6,927 nt of DNA from Verrucomicrobiia bacterium (GCA_025934545.1 JAICXV010000119.1:1-6927), one strand, 5' to 3'. Positions 1 through 6,738 are shown, counted from the first letter of the stretch. The notes: generated from the sequence alone by a model not told the origin. Numbers and translations: made by a program.

Positions 1-1
1 C

Positions 2-283
2 AATATCGAGGACATGCGCTTCTACGGCATGCACCGGCACTTCACCGACGCCGGTTCCGTTTTGATGTATGGCGGCGGCATGAAACGCGGACACCTTCAC
101 GGCCTCACCGCCGACGAGCGCCCGTGCAAAACGATTAAAGACCGCGTTATCATCGAAGATTTGCACGCGACCATTTACCGCGCGCTGGGCATTTCGCCCA
201 GGCTCTCCTACGAGATCGAAAAGCGCCCGTTCTACGTGACTCGCGACGGCGTCGGAAAACCGATCATGGAATTGTTCGCATAG
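2..283 (+). CDS. DUF1501 family protein, C-terminal fragment
   Basis: This is the last 93 codons of a gene that begins outside the window. The frame is already open at base 2, so the ATG at 14 is an internal Met rather than the start. The visible part contains the stretch GGGMKRGHLHGLT at about bases 71-109, then a DLHATIYRALGI segment and a short tail ending in a TAG stop. A glycine-rich loop with an HxH-like pair followed by a DLHAT(I/L) helix is the usual end of DUF1501 proteins. These are alkaline-phosphatase/sulfatase-fold proteins, abundant in Planctomycetes and Verrucomicrobia, usually exported by Tat and often encoded beside DUF1549/DUF1553 genes. The signal peptide and most of the active site would lie upstream and cannot be checked. 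The substrate is unknown. The gene converges on the amidohydrolase operon to its right. I am confident of the family from the tail motif and cannot say more about function. Confidence 0.85.
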   Translation, partial: NIEDMRFYGMHRHFTDAGSVLMYGGGMKRGHLHGLTADERPCKTIKDRVIIEDLHATIYRALGISPRLSYEIEKRPFYVTRDGVGKPIMELFA

Positions 284-361
284 AGCACGAGACAACGCGA
301 AGCGTTTTGGAGTGCGGCAATTTTCTGCTGCTTTCCCATTCTCGGTCAAGAGATCGGAACT
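284..361. other. Convergent intergenic spacer with two small hairpins
   Basis: This 78-bp gap lies between the DUF1501 stop and the end of the minus-strand amidohydrolase gene. It holds two short inverted repeats. The first is AACGC-GAA-GCGTT (294-306), followed on the plus strand by two further T (307-308); it could be a weak intrinsic terminator for the DUF1501 gene, although the stem is only 5 bp and the T-run is short. The second is GCGGCA (314-319) against TGCTGC (326-331), a 6-bp stem with one G-T pair and a 6-base loop. Either could help end transcription from both sides. The arrangement also resembles a decayed copy of a dispersed hairpin repeat, but one copy cannot show that. Confidence 0.35.
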
Positions 362-1135
362 CTACGCAAACACACGTCCCGCATTTTCGGTTCGAATGAG
401 CGCTAACTTTTCTTCGCTCAACCCCGACTCCTGCAACTTTAGCACCGCCGATTCGAAATAAAAAAACGGCGCATGCGACCCGAACAGGATTCGCTCCACC
501 GGAATTTTTTCCGCGAGCGTTGCGATGCCAGCCACGGCCTCCCGCGTGGCGATTTCGAAGTAAACATTCTTGCACCCGCTCAAAACACCAAGGTTGCGCC
601 CACCAGTCGCTCGAAATGTGTTGAGAATCACCACGCGCAAGTTCGGGTGTGCTTTCAGCAACGCAGCCAACGGATGACAATCCACATCCTTCACCTGCAT
701 CAGCGGATGTTGCGTCCGCTCGTCTTCCACGCTAACCGCAATCTGCAAAATCAACCGGCGCTCATCGCACATCGCCAGCAACCGCGCAAAATCCCGGTGA
801 TCGAGTTGGTAGCCGTGATAATTCGGATACACGCGAATCCCCCGCATCTTGTGTTCGTCCGCACAACGGCGCACATCATCCTCCCACGCCGGCAACGTGA
901 TATTCACAGAACCAAAGGGACGTAAAATCCCATGCCCATGCTTGTGACATTCTTCCATTAACCGCTCATTCGCGCCGGCAATGTCCTTGTGCAACACGCC
1001 ATCAAATGTTCCCGTCCAGGCCTGGGTCACGCCGTAATGCCGCAAAATTTTAACCAGCTCCGTCGTTTCATCGCCGCGCAATCGCCGGAACGGCCAGCGC
1101 GACAACGTCACGTTCGTATCGATGTAATGCGTCAT
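362..1135 (-). CDS. Amidohydrolase_2-like TIM-barrel protein lacking the usual metal ligands
   Basis: This gene encodes 257 residues and belongs by overall pattern to the amidohydrolase_2 (TIM-barrel metal-dependent hydrolase) group, with the same layout as its upstream partner. The start is the ATG whose last bases overlap the partner's stop (ATGA), which fixes the start and implies translational coupling. The expected ligands are missing at every aligned site. The opening HxH is IDTNV (Asp6, Asn8). The GIK strand reads GIRVYP (Arg101). The next His is Gln131 in LILQIAV. The LGHTGG His is Asn172 in VVILNTF. The GSD Asp is His221 in LFGSHAPFF. The rest of the fold looks intact and the frame is undamaged, so this is not a decayed pseudogene. 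It could be a non-catalytic or regulatory partner, or an enzyme with a rearranged active site. The strongly patterned replacements (for example FGSHAPFF) suggest a conserved subfamily. Substrate unknown. Confidence 0.85.
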   Translation of the reverse strand: MTHYIDTNVTLSRWPFRRLRGDETTELVKILRHYGVTQAWTGTFDGVLHKDIAGANERLMEECHKHGHGILRPFGSVNITLPAWEDDVRRCADEHKMRGIRVYPNYHGYQLDHRDFARLLAMCDERRLILQIAVSVEDERTQHPLMQVKDVDCHPLAALLKAHPNLRVVILNTFRATGGRNLGVLSGCKNVYFEIATREAVAGIATLAEKIPVERILFGSHAPFFYFESAVLKLQESGLSEEKLALIRTENAGRVFA

Positions 1136-1914
1136 GCCTGCACGCCTTTCGCTTGCAAAATCGGCAGCATCATCCGTCGCAGATTCGGTCCGAGAATTTG
1201 TTTCTTGGCCGATTCCGGAATATCCGCCCCATAAACTTTCGCCAGTTGCGAAGCAAAACTGCGCCCCGCCGCGTCGCTGCCGTAAATGATTCGTTCCGCG
1301 CCGATTTCCCGATACGCCATTTCGGTCACTCCAGCCGTCGGATCAAAACCCGCCAGATCCACCGATACATTTTTGTTTGCGCGAATGGCGCGAATGCCAA
1401 GTTCCCAATCGCCGCCAGTGTGACCAAGGATCATCGGAACATCGGGATATCGCGTCGCGAGCTCGGCCATATCAGTCGGCCTCGACGAACCCGGTCGATT
1501 GCCGGAAACCACCAGCCACGTGTGTTGGAAAATGATCGCTTTCAGCTCAGCGCACCGTTCCACAATCGGATCGAGATCATGTGAGTTGCACCGCTCTGCC
1601 ACCCATAACTTAATGCCAGTCATCGGACCATCGCGAATGCAGCGATTGATTTCGTCGAGGCTTTCCTGTCGATATTTCGGATTGATGTAAGCAAACCCAA
1701 ACGCCCGATGATGCCAATGCGTCAACGCCTCAAGCACCTCATCATTTTGATGTCGGAAATCCTGCGGCGTCGGATCATCGGACCATTTCGTCCCCATATA
1801 AATACACAGCCGATCAATCCCCATCCGGTCCGCGCGTTGAATGAGCCAATACATCCGCTCATCCGGCGTGCGGCCCGGAGCAGTCGCGATGTGGCAATGC
1901 AGGTCCCAGATCAT
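1132..1914 (-). CDS. Amidohydrolase_2 family metal-dependent hydrolase
   Basis: This gene encodes 260 residues of a cytosolic TIM-barrel hydrolase with no signal peptide. It starts directly with the metal-binding strand, MIWDLHCH (His6, His8). Other family landmarks follow in order: GIKLW with Lys102, IIFQHTW with His131, MILGHTGGDWE with His165, and IIYGSDAAGR with Asp214. These match the usual ligands and catalytic Asp of amidohydrolase_2 (PF04909) proteins, which hydrolyse C-N or C-O bonds or decarboxylate aromatic acids. The substrate cannot be read from the sequence. It is the first gene of a two-gene minus-strand operon and overlaps the second by 4 bp. It diverges from lhgO across an 86-bp gap. 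The ATG at 1914 is chosen because the HxH strand begins within six residues of it, which is typical of short members. No Shine-Dalgarno sequence precedes it; a heptamer hairpin begins 5 bp upstream. Confidence 0.9.
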   Translation of the reverse strand: MIWDLHCHIATAPGRTPDERMYWLIQRADRMGIDRLCIYMGTKWSDDPTPQDFRHQNDEVLEALTHWHHRAFGFAYINPKYRQESLDEINRCIRDGPMTGIKLWVAERCNSHDLDPIVERCAELKAIIFQHTWLVVSGNRPGSSRPTDMAELATRYPDVPMILGHTGGDWELGIRAIRANKNVSVDLAGFDPTAGVTEMAYREIGAERIIYGSDAAGRSFASQLAKVYGADIPESAKKQILGPNLRRMMLPILQAKGVQA

Positions 1915-1919
1915 GGACC

Positions 1920-1993
1920 AAGCCTAAAGGCTAAATGCTACAAGCTAAAAGTGAAAAGATGACTTTAGCCTTTAGCTTTTAGCCTTTAGCCTT
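1920..1993. repeat. Inverted array of CTTTAGC heptamers forming a 30-bp imperfect hairpin
   Basis: The right arm holds four back-to-back heptamers (CTTTAGC, CTTTAGC, TTTTAGC, CTTTAGC at 1963-1990) plus a partial fifth. The left arm holds the same unit inverted and more degenerate (CCTAAAG, GCTAAAT, GCTACAA, GCTAAAA at 1923-1950). Pairing 1920-1949 with 1964-1993 gives 26 matches in 30 positions around a 14-base loop. The mismatches are 1923/1990, 1936/1977, 1941/1972 and 1943/1970. The array ends 5 bp before the ATG of the minus-strand amidohydrolase and 7 bp before the ATG of lhgO, so it occupies nearly the whole divergent leader and would be transcribed in at least one of the two mRNAs. It could be a binding array for a regulator, an RNA hairpin affecting translation, or a copy of a dispersed intergenic repeat. 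Period, orientation and pairing are read directly from the sequence; the role is unknown. Confidence 0.85.
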
Positions 1994-2000
1994 ACAAAAA

Positions 2001-3236
2001 ATGGCCTTGGCTAAGAAACGCATCATCATTATCGGCGGCGGCATTATCGGTTTGGGCACCGCTATCAAGCTGGGTCGCAAGTTTCCTAACGTCGAAATCG
2101 TTGTGCTCGAAAAAGAGCCAGACGTGGCACGCCATCAATCGGGCAACAACAGCGGCGTTCTGCACGCAGGGCTTTATTATAAACCCGGTTCGATCAAAGC
2201 GCGCCTCGCCGTTTCCGGCATTCAGGAAATGATCGCGTTTTGCCAGGAGAACAACATCCGCCACGAAATTTGCGGCAAACTCGTCGTCGCCGTCGACCCG
2301 ACGGAGGTCGAGCGCCTGCACAATCTTTTCGATCGCGGCACGAAGAACGGCCTCAAAGGCATGCGTCTGCTCAAGCGCAAGCAGATGCTCGAAATCGAGC
2401 CGCACGTCGCCGGTGTCGAGGCCGTTCACGTCCCGCAAGAAGGCATCGTCGATTACGTCGAAGTCGCGCACGTGATGTTAAAAAAAATCCAAGAGGCGGG
2501 TGGTCAAGTCGTCACGCGCGCGAAAGTCATCAAGCTCGACCAAAAATCAAACGGCTGGTTGGTCGAAACAGAAAATCCGAACGCGCCGCCGGTCATCAGC
2601 AACACATGGGAAGCCGATTACATCGTCAATTGCGGCGGATTGCATTGTGATCGCGTCGCAGAATTGGCCGGAGAAAAACGTGACGTTCGGATCGTTCCCT
2701 TTCGCGGCGAATATTACAAAATTAAACCTGAACGACAGAACCTCGTCCGCAATTTGATTTATCCTGTTCCCGATCCGCAATTCCCATTTCTGGGCGTCCA
2801 CTTCACGCGCCTCATCGAGGGCGGCGTCGAAGCCGGCCCGAACGCCGTGCTCGCGCTGTCCCGCGAAGGCTACACTTGGAGCAAAATCAACGTCGTCGAC
2901 TTGTGGGACGCGCTCAGCTTCTCCGGCCTGTGGCGATTCATGGCCAAACACAAGCGCATGAGCTGGGACGAAATTCGTCGGTCGTTCAGCAAAGAACTTT
3001 TCGCACAAGCCTTGCAACGGCTCGTCCCGGACATCCGCGAGGCCGATCTTGCTCCGGGCGGTGCAGGTGTTCGGGCGCAGGCGATGTCGCCGGAAGGCGA
3101 GTTGCTGCAGGATTTTTGCCTCGTCGAACGCCCGCGCGCTTTGCACGTCCTGAACGCGCCAAGCCCGGGCGCAACCGCTTCCCTGGCCATCGGCGGCGAA
3201 ATTGCTGCATACGTAAGCAAGAATTTCGCCCAATAA
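2001..3236 (+). CDS. lhgO: L-2-hydroxyglutarate oxidase
   Basis: This 411-residue FAD-dependent oxidase of the DAO/L2HGDH family is close to the usual length. It oxidises L-2-hydroxyglutarate to 2-oxoglutarate, removing a dead-end by-product or serving glutarate/lysine breakdown; the E. coli enzyme passes electrons to the membrane quinone pool. The N-terminus is a Rossmann dinucleotide fold with GxGxxG at residues 12-17 (GGGIIG) and the ribose-binding acid Glu37 in VVLEKE. The family signature HQSGNNSGVLHAGLYY follows at 45-60, with PGSIKARL just after. The C-terminus carries GGAGVRAQAM and the FAD-closing NAPSPGATASLAIG segment, both typical of L2HGDH proteins. The ATG at 2001 puts the GxGxxG strand at the expected distance, and no Shine-Dalgarno is visible. 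Neighbouring amidohydrolases are divergent, so a shared pathway is possible but not shown. The chief alternative is another DAO-family oxidoreductase, which the signatures make unlikely. Confidence 0.95.
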   Translation: MALAKKRIIIIGGGIIGLGTAIKLGRKFPNVEIVVLEKEPDVARHQSGNNSGVLHAGLYYKPGSIKARLAVSGIQEMIAFCQENNIRHEICGKLVVAVDPTEVERLHNLFDRGTKNGLKGMRLLKRKQMLEIEPHVAGVEAVHVPQEGIVDYVEVAHVMLKKIQEAGGQVVTRAKVIKLDQKSNGWLVETENPNAPPVISNTWEADYIVNCGGLHCDRVAELAGEKRDVRIVPFRGEYYKIKPERQNLVRNLIYPVPDPQFPFLGVHFTRLIEGGVEAGPNAVLALSREGYTWSKINVVDLWDALSFSGLWRFMAKHKRMSWDEIRRSFSKELFAQALQRLVPDIREADLAPGGAGVRAQAMSPEGELLQDFCLVERPRALHVLNAPSPGATASLAIGGEIAAYVSKNFAQ

Positions 3237-3318
3237 GTCCGCAACCGCGCCGGAGTTGATGTCCCCTTTCGCCAAGTTGGCCATTTGAGCTTTCGCCCAA
3301 TGTGGTGTACTTTACTAC
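3237..3318. other. Short intergenic spacer with a small palindrome
   Basis: This 82-bp gap separates lhgO from the zinc-ribbon gene on the same strand. It contains the hyphenated palindrome GCCAA-G-TTGGC (3271-3281), which could be an operator half-site pair but is too short to be compelling. An 11-base word, TTTCGCCCAAT, occurs at the end of lhgO (3224-3234) and again at 3291-3301, with a related TTTCGCCAA at 3268-3276. I see no convincing terminator and no strong -35/-10 pair. Confidence 0.25.
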
Positions 3319-3783
3319 ATGACAGGGAGAACGACGACGGTAGCGACTTTTAACGAACTGGAAGACGCCGAAGCCGTGGCCAAACGGTTGATCGAAGCCG
3401 GGGTTGAGGCCGATGTTGCCGACGAATCCAGACTCCAAAAATACTGGTTCCTATCCCGCCCGCTCGCGAGCGAGAAGGTGGAAGTTTCGGAAAAAGATTT
3501 CGATCGGGCCCGGGCTCTTCTCGAAGGCGTCGAAGACAAGGAACACCTGCTAGCGCACGAAATCCTTTGTCCGCAGTGTGGTTCGCCGAAAGTCGATTAT
3601 CCGCAATTCACGCGCAAGTTCGTGTTGCCGACGCTCGTGGAAGTTTTCTGTTTCCTGCACATCCTCGACAAGCAGTTCTATTGCAAAAACTGCCAGAACA
3701 CATGGTCTCCGAAAGTTCGTGTTCCGCCACCGCTTGACGTCCTGAATTGGCGCAAAGATAAGTTGGTCGGCCCGCAATCTTAA
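3319..3783 (+). CDS. DUF2007-like domain protein with C-terminal zinc ribbon
   Basis: This gene encodes 154 residues. Residues 6-70 (TVATFNELEDAEAVAKRLIEAG and onward, ending near FDRARALLEG) look like a DUF2007 domain, a small alpha/beta fold annotated as a putative prokaryotic signal-transducing domain with no firm biochemical role. The second part is a zinc ribbon with paired knuckles CPQC (Cys84, Cys87) and CKNC (Cys122, Cys125). The 34 residues between them include a hydrophobic stretch at about 101-116 (FVLPTLVEVFCFLHIL), longer and greasier than in a plain zinc ribbon, so it may be a buried helix or a membrane-contact segment. The start is the first ATG of the frame, and the domain begins a few residues later. 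The gene follows lhgO by 82 bp and may be co-transcribed. Its stop lies 1 bp from the stop of the convergent M16 gene. No signal peptide is seen. Domain calls are by pattern only; the function is unknown. Confidence 0.8.
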   Translation: MTGRTTTVATFNELEDAEAVAKRLIEAGVEADVADESRLQKYWFLSRPLASEKVEVSEKDFDRARALLEGVEDKEHLLAHEILCPQCGSPKVDYPQFTRKFVLPTLVEVFCFLHILDKQFYCKNCQNTWSPKVRVPPPLDVLNWRKDKLVGPQS

Positions 3784-3784
3784 A

Positions 3785-6316
3785 TTACTGCGGCGCCACA
3801 ACCGAAATCACCAAAGCATCGGCCCGTAAATATTTTGCGGCAACCGTTTTCGTTTCGGCAATCGTCACCGCTTCGTATTTGGCGTCCTCGGAATCGCTGT
3901 TGCCGTAGCCCAATCCGTAAAGTTCATCGAGCGCCACTGTCTGCGCATAGCCACCCAGGTCCTGACGCGCGATTTTCTTCTGGCCGATCAGTTTTGCTTT
4001 AGCCCGATTGAGCTCTTCAGCACTCAAGCCCTGTTCGCGCAGCAATTGCGCTTCGGCCAGTAGTTCTTTTTCAACCAGCTTCACCTGTTCGGGCGCAGTG
4101 CCGACGTAGAACGAAAAATATCCAGGCGCGACGCCGACGAAATTTTGAGCGCCGCAATAGTAAGCCAGCCCCAGTTCTTCACGAATGCGCAGAAACAGCC
4201 GCGAACCCAAATCGCTGCATGCTTCCTGCACCAGTTCCAGCGCGTAACGGTCCGCGTCCTTCACGCTGAGACCGCAAAAACCCATCACTAACACCGCCTG
4301 CTTTTTGTCACGTGTTTCGGTGGCGCGTTTAACTTCTTTGAGGGCCGGACATTTCGGCGTCTGAATAGCCAGCGAAGGATTTTGCTTCCAATCACCGAAC
4401 GTCTTTGTCACCGCTTCTTTCACGCGATCCGCGGTGACGTCGCCGAAGATGGCCAGCACACAATTGTTCGGCACAGCGAATCGCTTGTGAAATTCCTGAA
4501 GGTCTTTGGCGCTGGCTTTCGCAACACTTGTTTCGTTCCCGCTTGCGTCCAAACCATAACTGACATTGCCAAACAACGCGCGACGCATGGCGCGACTGCA
4601 ACTGTGCAACAAATGATCGCGTTGCTCGCGAATACTTTCCAGTTGGACCCGTCGCTCCACTTCAAATGACTCAGCGGGAAACGTCGGATGCAACAGCACG
4701 TCGGCAAACACATCCATGCCCGTATCAAAATCGCTGGTCAACACCTCAACCGAAACACCAAAACTATTGTTCCCGCCAAACGAATCAATGCTTCCCCCGA
4801 CCGATTCGATTTCAGTGGCAATCTGTTCTGCCGTCCGCCGCGACGTGCCTTGCAGCAGCATCTTCGACATCAACTGGCAAACGCCGTTGTTCGCTTCCGT
4901 TTCGGCAAGGACCCCGCCTTGAAACACCGTACGCATCTCAACAAATGGCAACTTGTGATCTTCTTTGACTAGTAAACGCAAACCGTTCGGCAACGTTATT
5001 TTCTGGATGGGATTTTCTTTGAAAACCGCGCCGTCCTTCTCGGGTTGCGGCGCGGCCCCTTTGGGCAGGAGCGCGTAAAGCGTTCGGTTTTCGTTCGTGA
5101 AATACTTCCGCGCGCAACGTTGCAAATCATCGGCCGAAACCGCTTTAATCGCGGCAAGATAGCGTTCGGAAAAACTGAGGTCATTTGTCCCGATCCAATT
5201 CGAGCCCAACTCCTGCGCCTGTCCATGCATCGTCTTGCGCGTCGCCAACGTCGCCGCAACAAACTGTTTTACCACCTTCGCCAATTCCTCGGCCGGAATG
5301 CGCTCGTTTTTAATCCGCTCGATTTCCGCATACACGGCATCGCGCGCGGGCGCGAACTTGTTCGCATCCACCACCGCGCTTGCGCCGAATAAACCAATTT
5401 CACCCGGATTATAAGTCCACGCGTCAATCGAAGTGACCAATCCCTTCTTCTCGCGAATCTCGCGGTAAAACCGCGCACTGCGTCCGCTCCCGAGCAACGC
5501 CGCCAAAATATCCAAAACCGGCATGTCCGGATGCCGCAAGTCCGGCGTGTGCCACGTCATATGAAAATGCCCCAACTCAATCGCTGCTTCTTCGATGATG
5601 TCGCGCCCGCCCGTTTGCTTCGGTTCTGGCGGCAAAACAGTGGGCGCCATCGCTCGCGCTTTGCTGCCTTTGAACGCGCAAGTGATCTGCGCAATCGCGT
5701 CGTCGGCTTTGATGTCGCCTGCGACGACAACAAACATATTGTTCGGAATATAACGCTGCCGGTAATAGCCGATAATGTCTTCGGGTTTCAGTTCGTTAAA
5801 GATTTCTGGATAACCGATAATCGTAAAGCGATACGGACTGCGCGTGAACGCCGACTCAAACAACCGCCGGCTCGCGCGACGCCCCGGATCGTCCTGGTTC
5901 ATGTCCATCTCACGACGAATCACGTCCAGCTCCTTCGCCAACTCATCCGCCGGCAAGGTCGCGTGCTGCATGATGTCGCACAGAATATCGATGGCCACCT
6001 TCGCGCCCGTGTTGGGAACATTGATGTGATAAACGGTGCGGTCGAATGAAGTGTAAGCGTTCATGTAACCGCCGGCTTCCTGCACCTCCTGATCGATGCG
6101 GCTGCCAGGACGCGTCGTGGTCCCTTTAAAAAGCATGTGTTCGAGAACGTGCGAAAGACCTGCGCCCAGCCATTTATCTTCGTGAATGCTGCCGGTTTGG
6201 CACCAGGCTTGCACCGACACAACCGGCGCGCTGTGATCTTCGCGCACGATGATCACGAGCCCGTTTTCCAACGTGACCATGCGCACGTTCGGCGGGACGG
6301 CAGGAATGTCGTTCAC
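3785..6316 (-). CDS. Fused two-domain M16 zinc metallopeptidase (pitrilysin/MPP-like)
   Basis: This 843-residue protein consists of two M16 units in tandem. The N-terminal half (about 13-430) is the catalytic unit. It has the inverted zinc motif HVLEH (His56, Glu59, His60) and the third ligand Glu136 in VIRREM, 76 residues after His60, the usual spacing. The C-terminal half (about 436-843) starts again with KITLPNGLRLLV, and QLMSK (481-485) stands where HxxEH should be, so it cannot bind zinc. It keeps the helper-subunit motif RIREELGLAYY (Arg710/Arg712, Tyr719/Tyr720), which the first half lacks (IREKKGLVTS at 287-296). The two halves therefore complement each other, as the separate subunits do in heterodimeric M16B peptidases. 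No signal peptide is evident, so a cytosolic peptide-degrading or processing role is likely; the substrate is unknown. The GTG start overlaps the stop of the upstream gene (GTGA), which supports this start. It is the last gene of the operon. Confidence 0.93.
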   Translation of the reverse strand: MNDIPAVPPNVRMVTLENGLVIIVREDHSAPVVSVQAWCQTGSIHEDKWLGAGLSHVLEHMLFKGTTTRPGSRIDQEVQEAGGYMNAYTSFDRTVYHINVPNTGAKVAIDILCDIMQHATLPADELAKELDVIRREMDMNQDDPGRRASRRLFESAFTRSPYRFTIIGYPEIFNELKPEDIIGYYRQRYIPNNMFVVVAGDIKADDAIAQITCAFKGSKARAMAPTVLPPEPKQTGGRDIIEEAAIELGHFHMTWHTPDLRHPDMPVLDILAALLGSGRSARFYREIREKKGLVTSIDAWTYNPGEIGLFGASAVVDANKFAPARDAVYAEIERIKNERIPAEELAKVVKQFVAATLATRKTMHGQAQELGSNWIGTNDLSFSERYLAAIKAVSADDLQRCARKYFTNENRTLYALLPKGAAPQPEKDGAVFKENPIQKITLPNGLRLLVKEDHKLPFVEMRTVFQGGVLAETEANNGVCQLMSKMLLQGTSRRTAEQIATEIESVGGSIDSFGGNNSFGVSVEVLTSDFDTGMDVFADVLLHPTFPAESFEVERRVQLESIREQRDHLLHSCSRAMRRALFGNVSYGLDASGNETSVAKASAKDLQEFHKRFAVPNNCVLAIFGDVTADRVKEAVTKTFGDWKQNPSLAIQTPKCPALKEVKRATETRDKKQAVLVMGFCGLSVKDADRYALELVQEACSDLGSRLFLRIREELGLAYYCGAQNFVGVAPGYFSFYVGTAPEQVKLVEKELLAEAQLLREQGLSAEELNRAKAKLIGQKKIARQDLGGYAQTVALDELYGLGYGNSDSEDAKYEAVTIAETKTVAAKYLRADALVISVVAPQ

Positions 6317-6738
6317 TTTGTTTTCAGTTCCGGAACGGACGTTTCGATTGGCCGTTTGGTGGGACGAAACGGTTTGGCAAAGACCTCGTCAAATTCATAA
6401 ACCCCTTTGAAATCCTCGCGCGTATCGGTGTCGGTTTTCGCCAGCAGATTAAAATCGACCATGTTAAAAACAATTTCACCCACGTCTTCGCACTTATGAA
6501 TACCCCATTCATTGAGCACCGTGGGCACCATCGGCCCATATTGTTCCAGCGCGTAACGGCGAATGCCTTCCAACAAATCGCGTCCGCTGACATGCCGGAT
6601 TTCTTCGGCAGTCGGGCGGCCCATCATCTTTTGCGTATACTCGAGCGCCTCGCGCAAAAAGATATACGCCTCACGTCGATAACGCGGGTCGCGCTCGACG
6701 ATTCTGCGGATGACTTCCTCGAATTCGACTGGTTGCAT
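6313..6738 (-). CDS. Minf_1886-type conserved protein (Verrucomicrobia/Planctomycetes family)
   Basis: This 141-residue protein matches the pattern of the Minf_1886 family (TIGR04138), described as conserved in Verrucomicrobia and Planctomycetes with no known function. Visible landmarks are FEEVIRRIVERDPRY and EAYIFLREALEYTQ (residues 6-35), HVSGRDLLEGIRRYALEQYG (49-68) and GIHKCEDVGEIVFNMV (79-94). A charged, Pro-containing tail after about 120 is probably disordered. It looks soluble and mostly helical, with no signal peptide, membrane segment or metal-binding cluster. The gene sits tightly between two partners: its ATG shares a base with the stop of the 44-residue membrane protein (TAATG), and its TGA overlaps the GTG of the M16 peptidase (GTGA). 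That arrangement implies coupled translation and possibly a shared task with the peptidase. Its lineage-restricted distribution is the best taxonomic marker in the window. The family name rests on my recognition of the motifs, not a search. Confidence 0.88.
   Translation of the reverse strand: MQPVEFEEVIRRIVERDPRYRREAYIFLREALEYTQKMMGRPTAEEIRHVSGRDLLEGIRRYALEQYGPMVPTVLNEWGIHKCEDVGEIVFNMVDFNLLAKTDTDTREDFKGVYEFDEVFAKPFRPTKRPIETSVPELKTK

Noticed and set aside
473..925. Plus-strand open frame of 150 codons opposite the ligand-depleted amidohydrolase
   Set aside because: The product is Arg/His/Gln-rich without domain features, while the minus-strand frame reads as a coherent TIM-barrel protein coupled to its partner.
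362..1135. Treating the second amidohydrolase as a pseudogene
   Set aside because: The frame is complete, with a coupled start, normal length and intact secondary-structure pattern. Only the metal-site residues differ, which fits divergence rather than decay.
1797..1803. TATAAAT -10-like box on the plus strand upstream of lhgO
   Set aside because: It lies about 200 bp upstream inside the amidohydrolase coding sequence and I found no matching -35 element. Chance occurrence is likely.
1920..1993. CRISPR or miniature transposon interpretation of the heptamer array
   Set aside because: The units are 7 bp with no spacers, so it is not CRISPR. No flanking target-site duplication is visible in this single copy, so an inserted element cannot be claimed.
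2547..3284. Long open frame on the minus strand opposite lhgO (245 codons)
   Set aside because: Its translation has no recognisable domain and an Arg/Ala-rich composition typical of antisense reading of a GC-rich gene. lhgO matches its family end to end on the other strand.
3285..3313. Possible promoter TTGAGC - 17 bp - TACTTT before the zinc-ribbon gene
   Set aside because: The -10 hexamer matches only three of six consensus bases and would leave a leader of just a few bases. Too weak to annotate without transcript data.
5531..6049. Plus-strand open frame of 172 codons inside the M16 gene
   Set aside because: It lies wholly antisense to the catalytic domain of the peptidase, including the region coding Glu136, and shows no family pattern. 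It is a shadow of codon bias.
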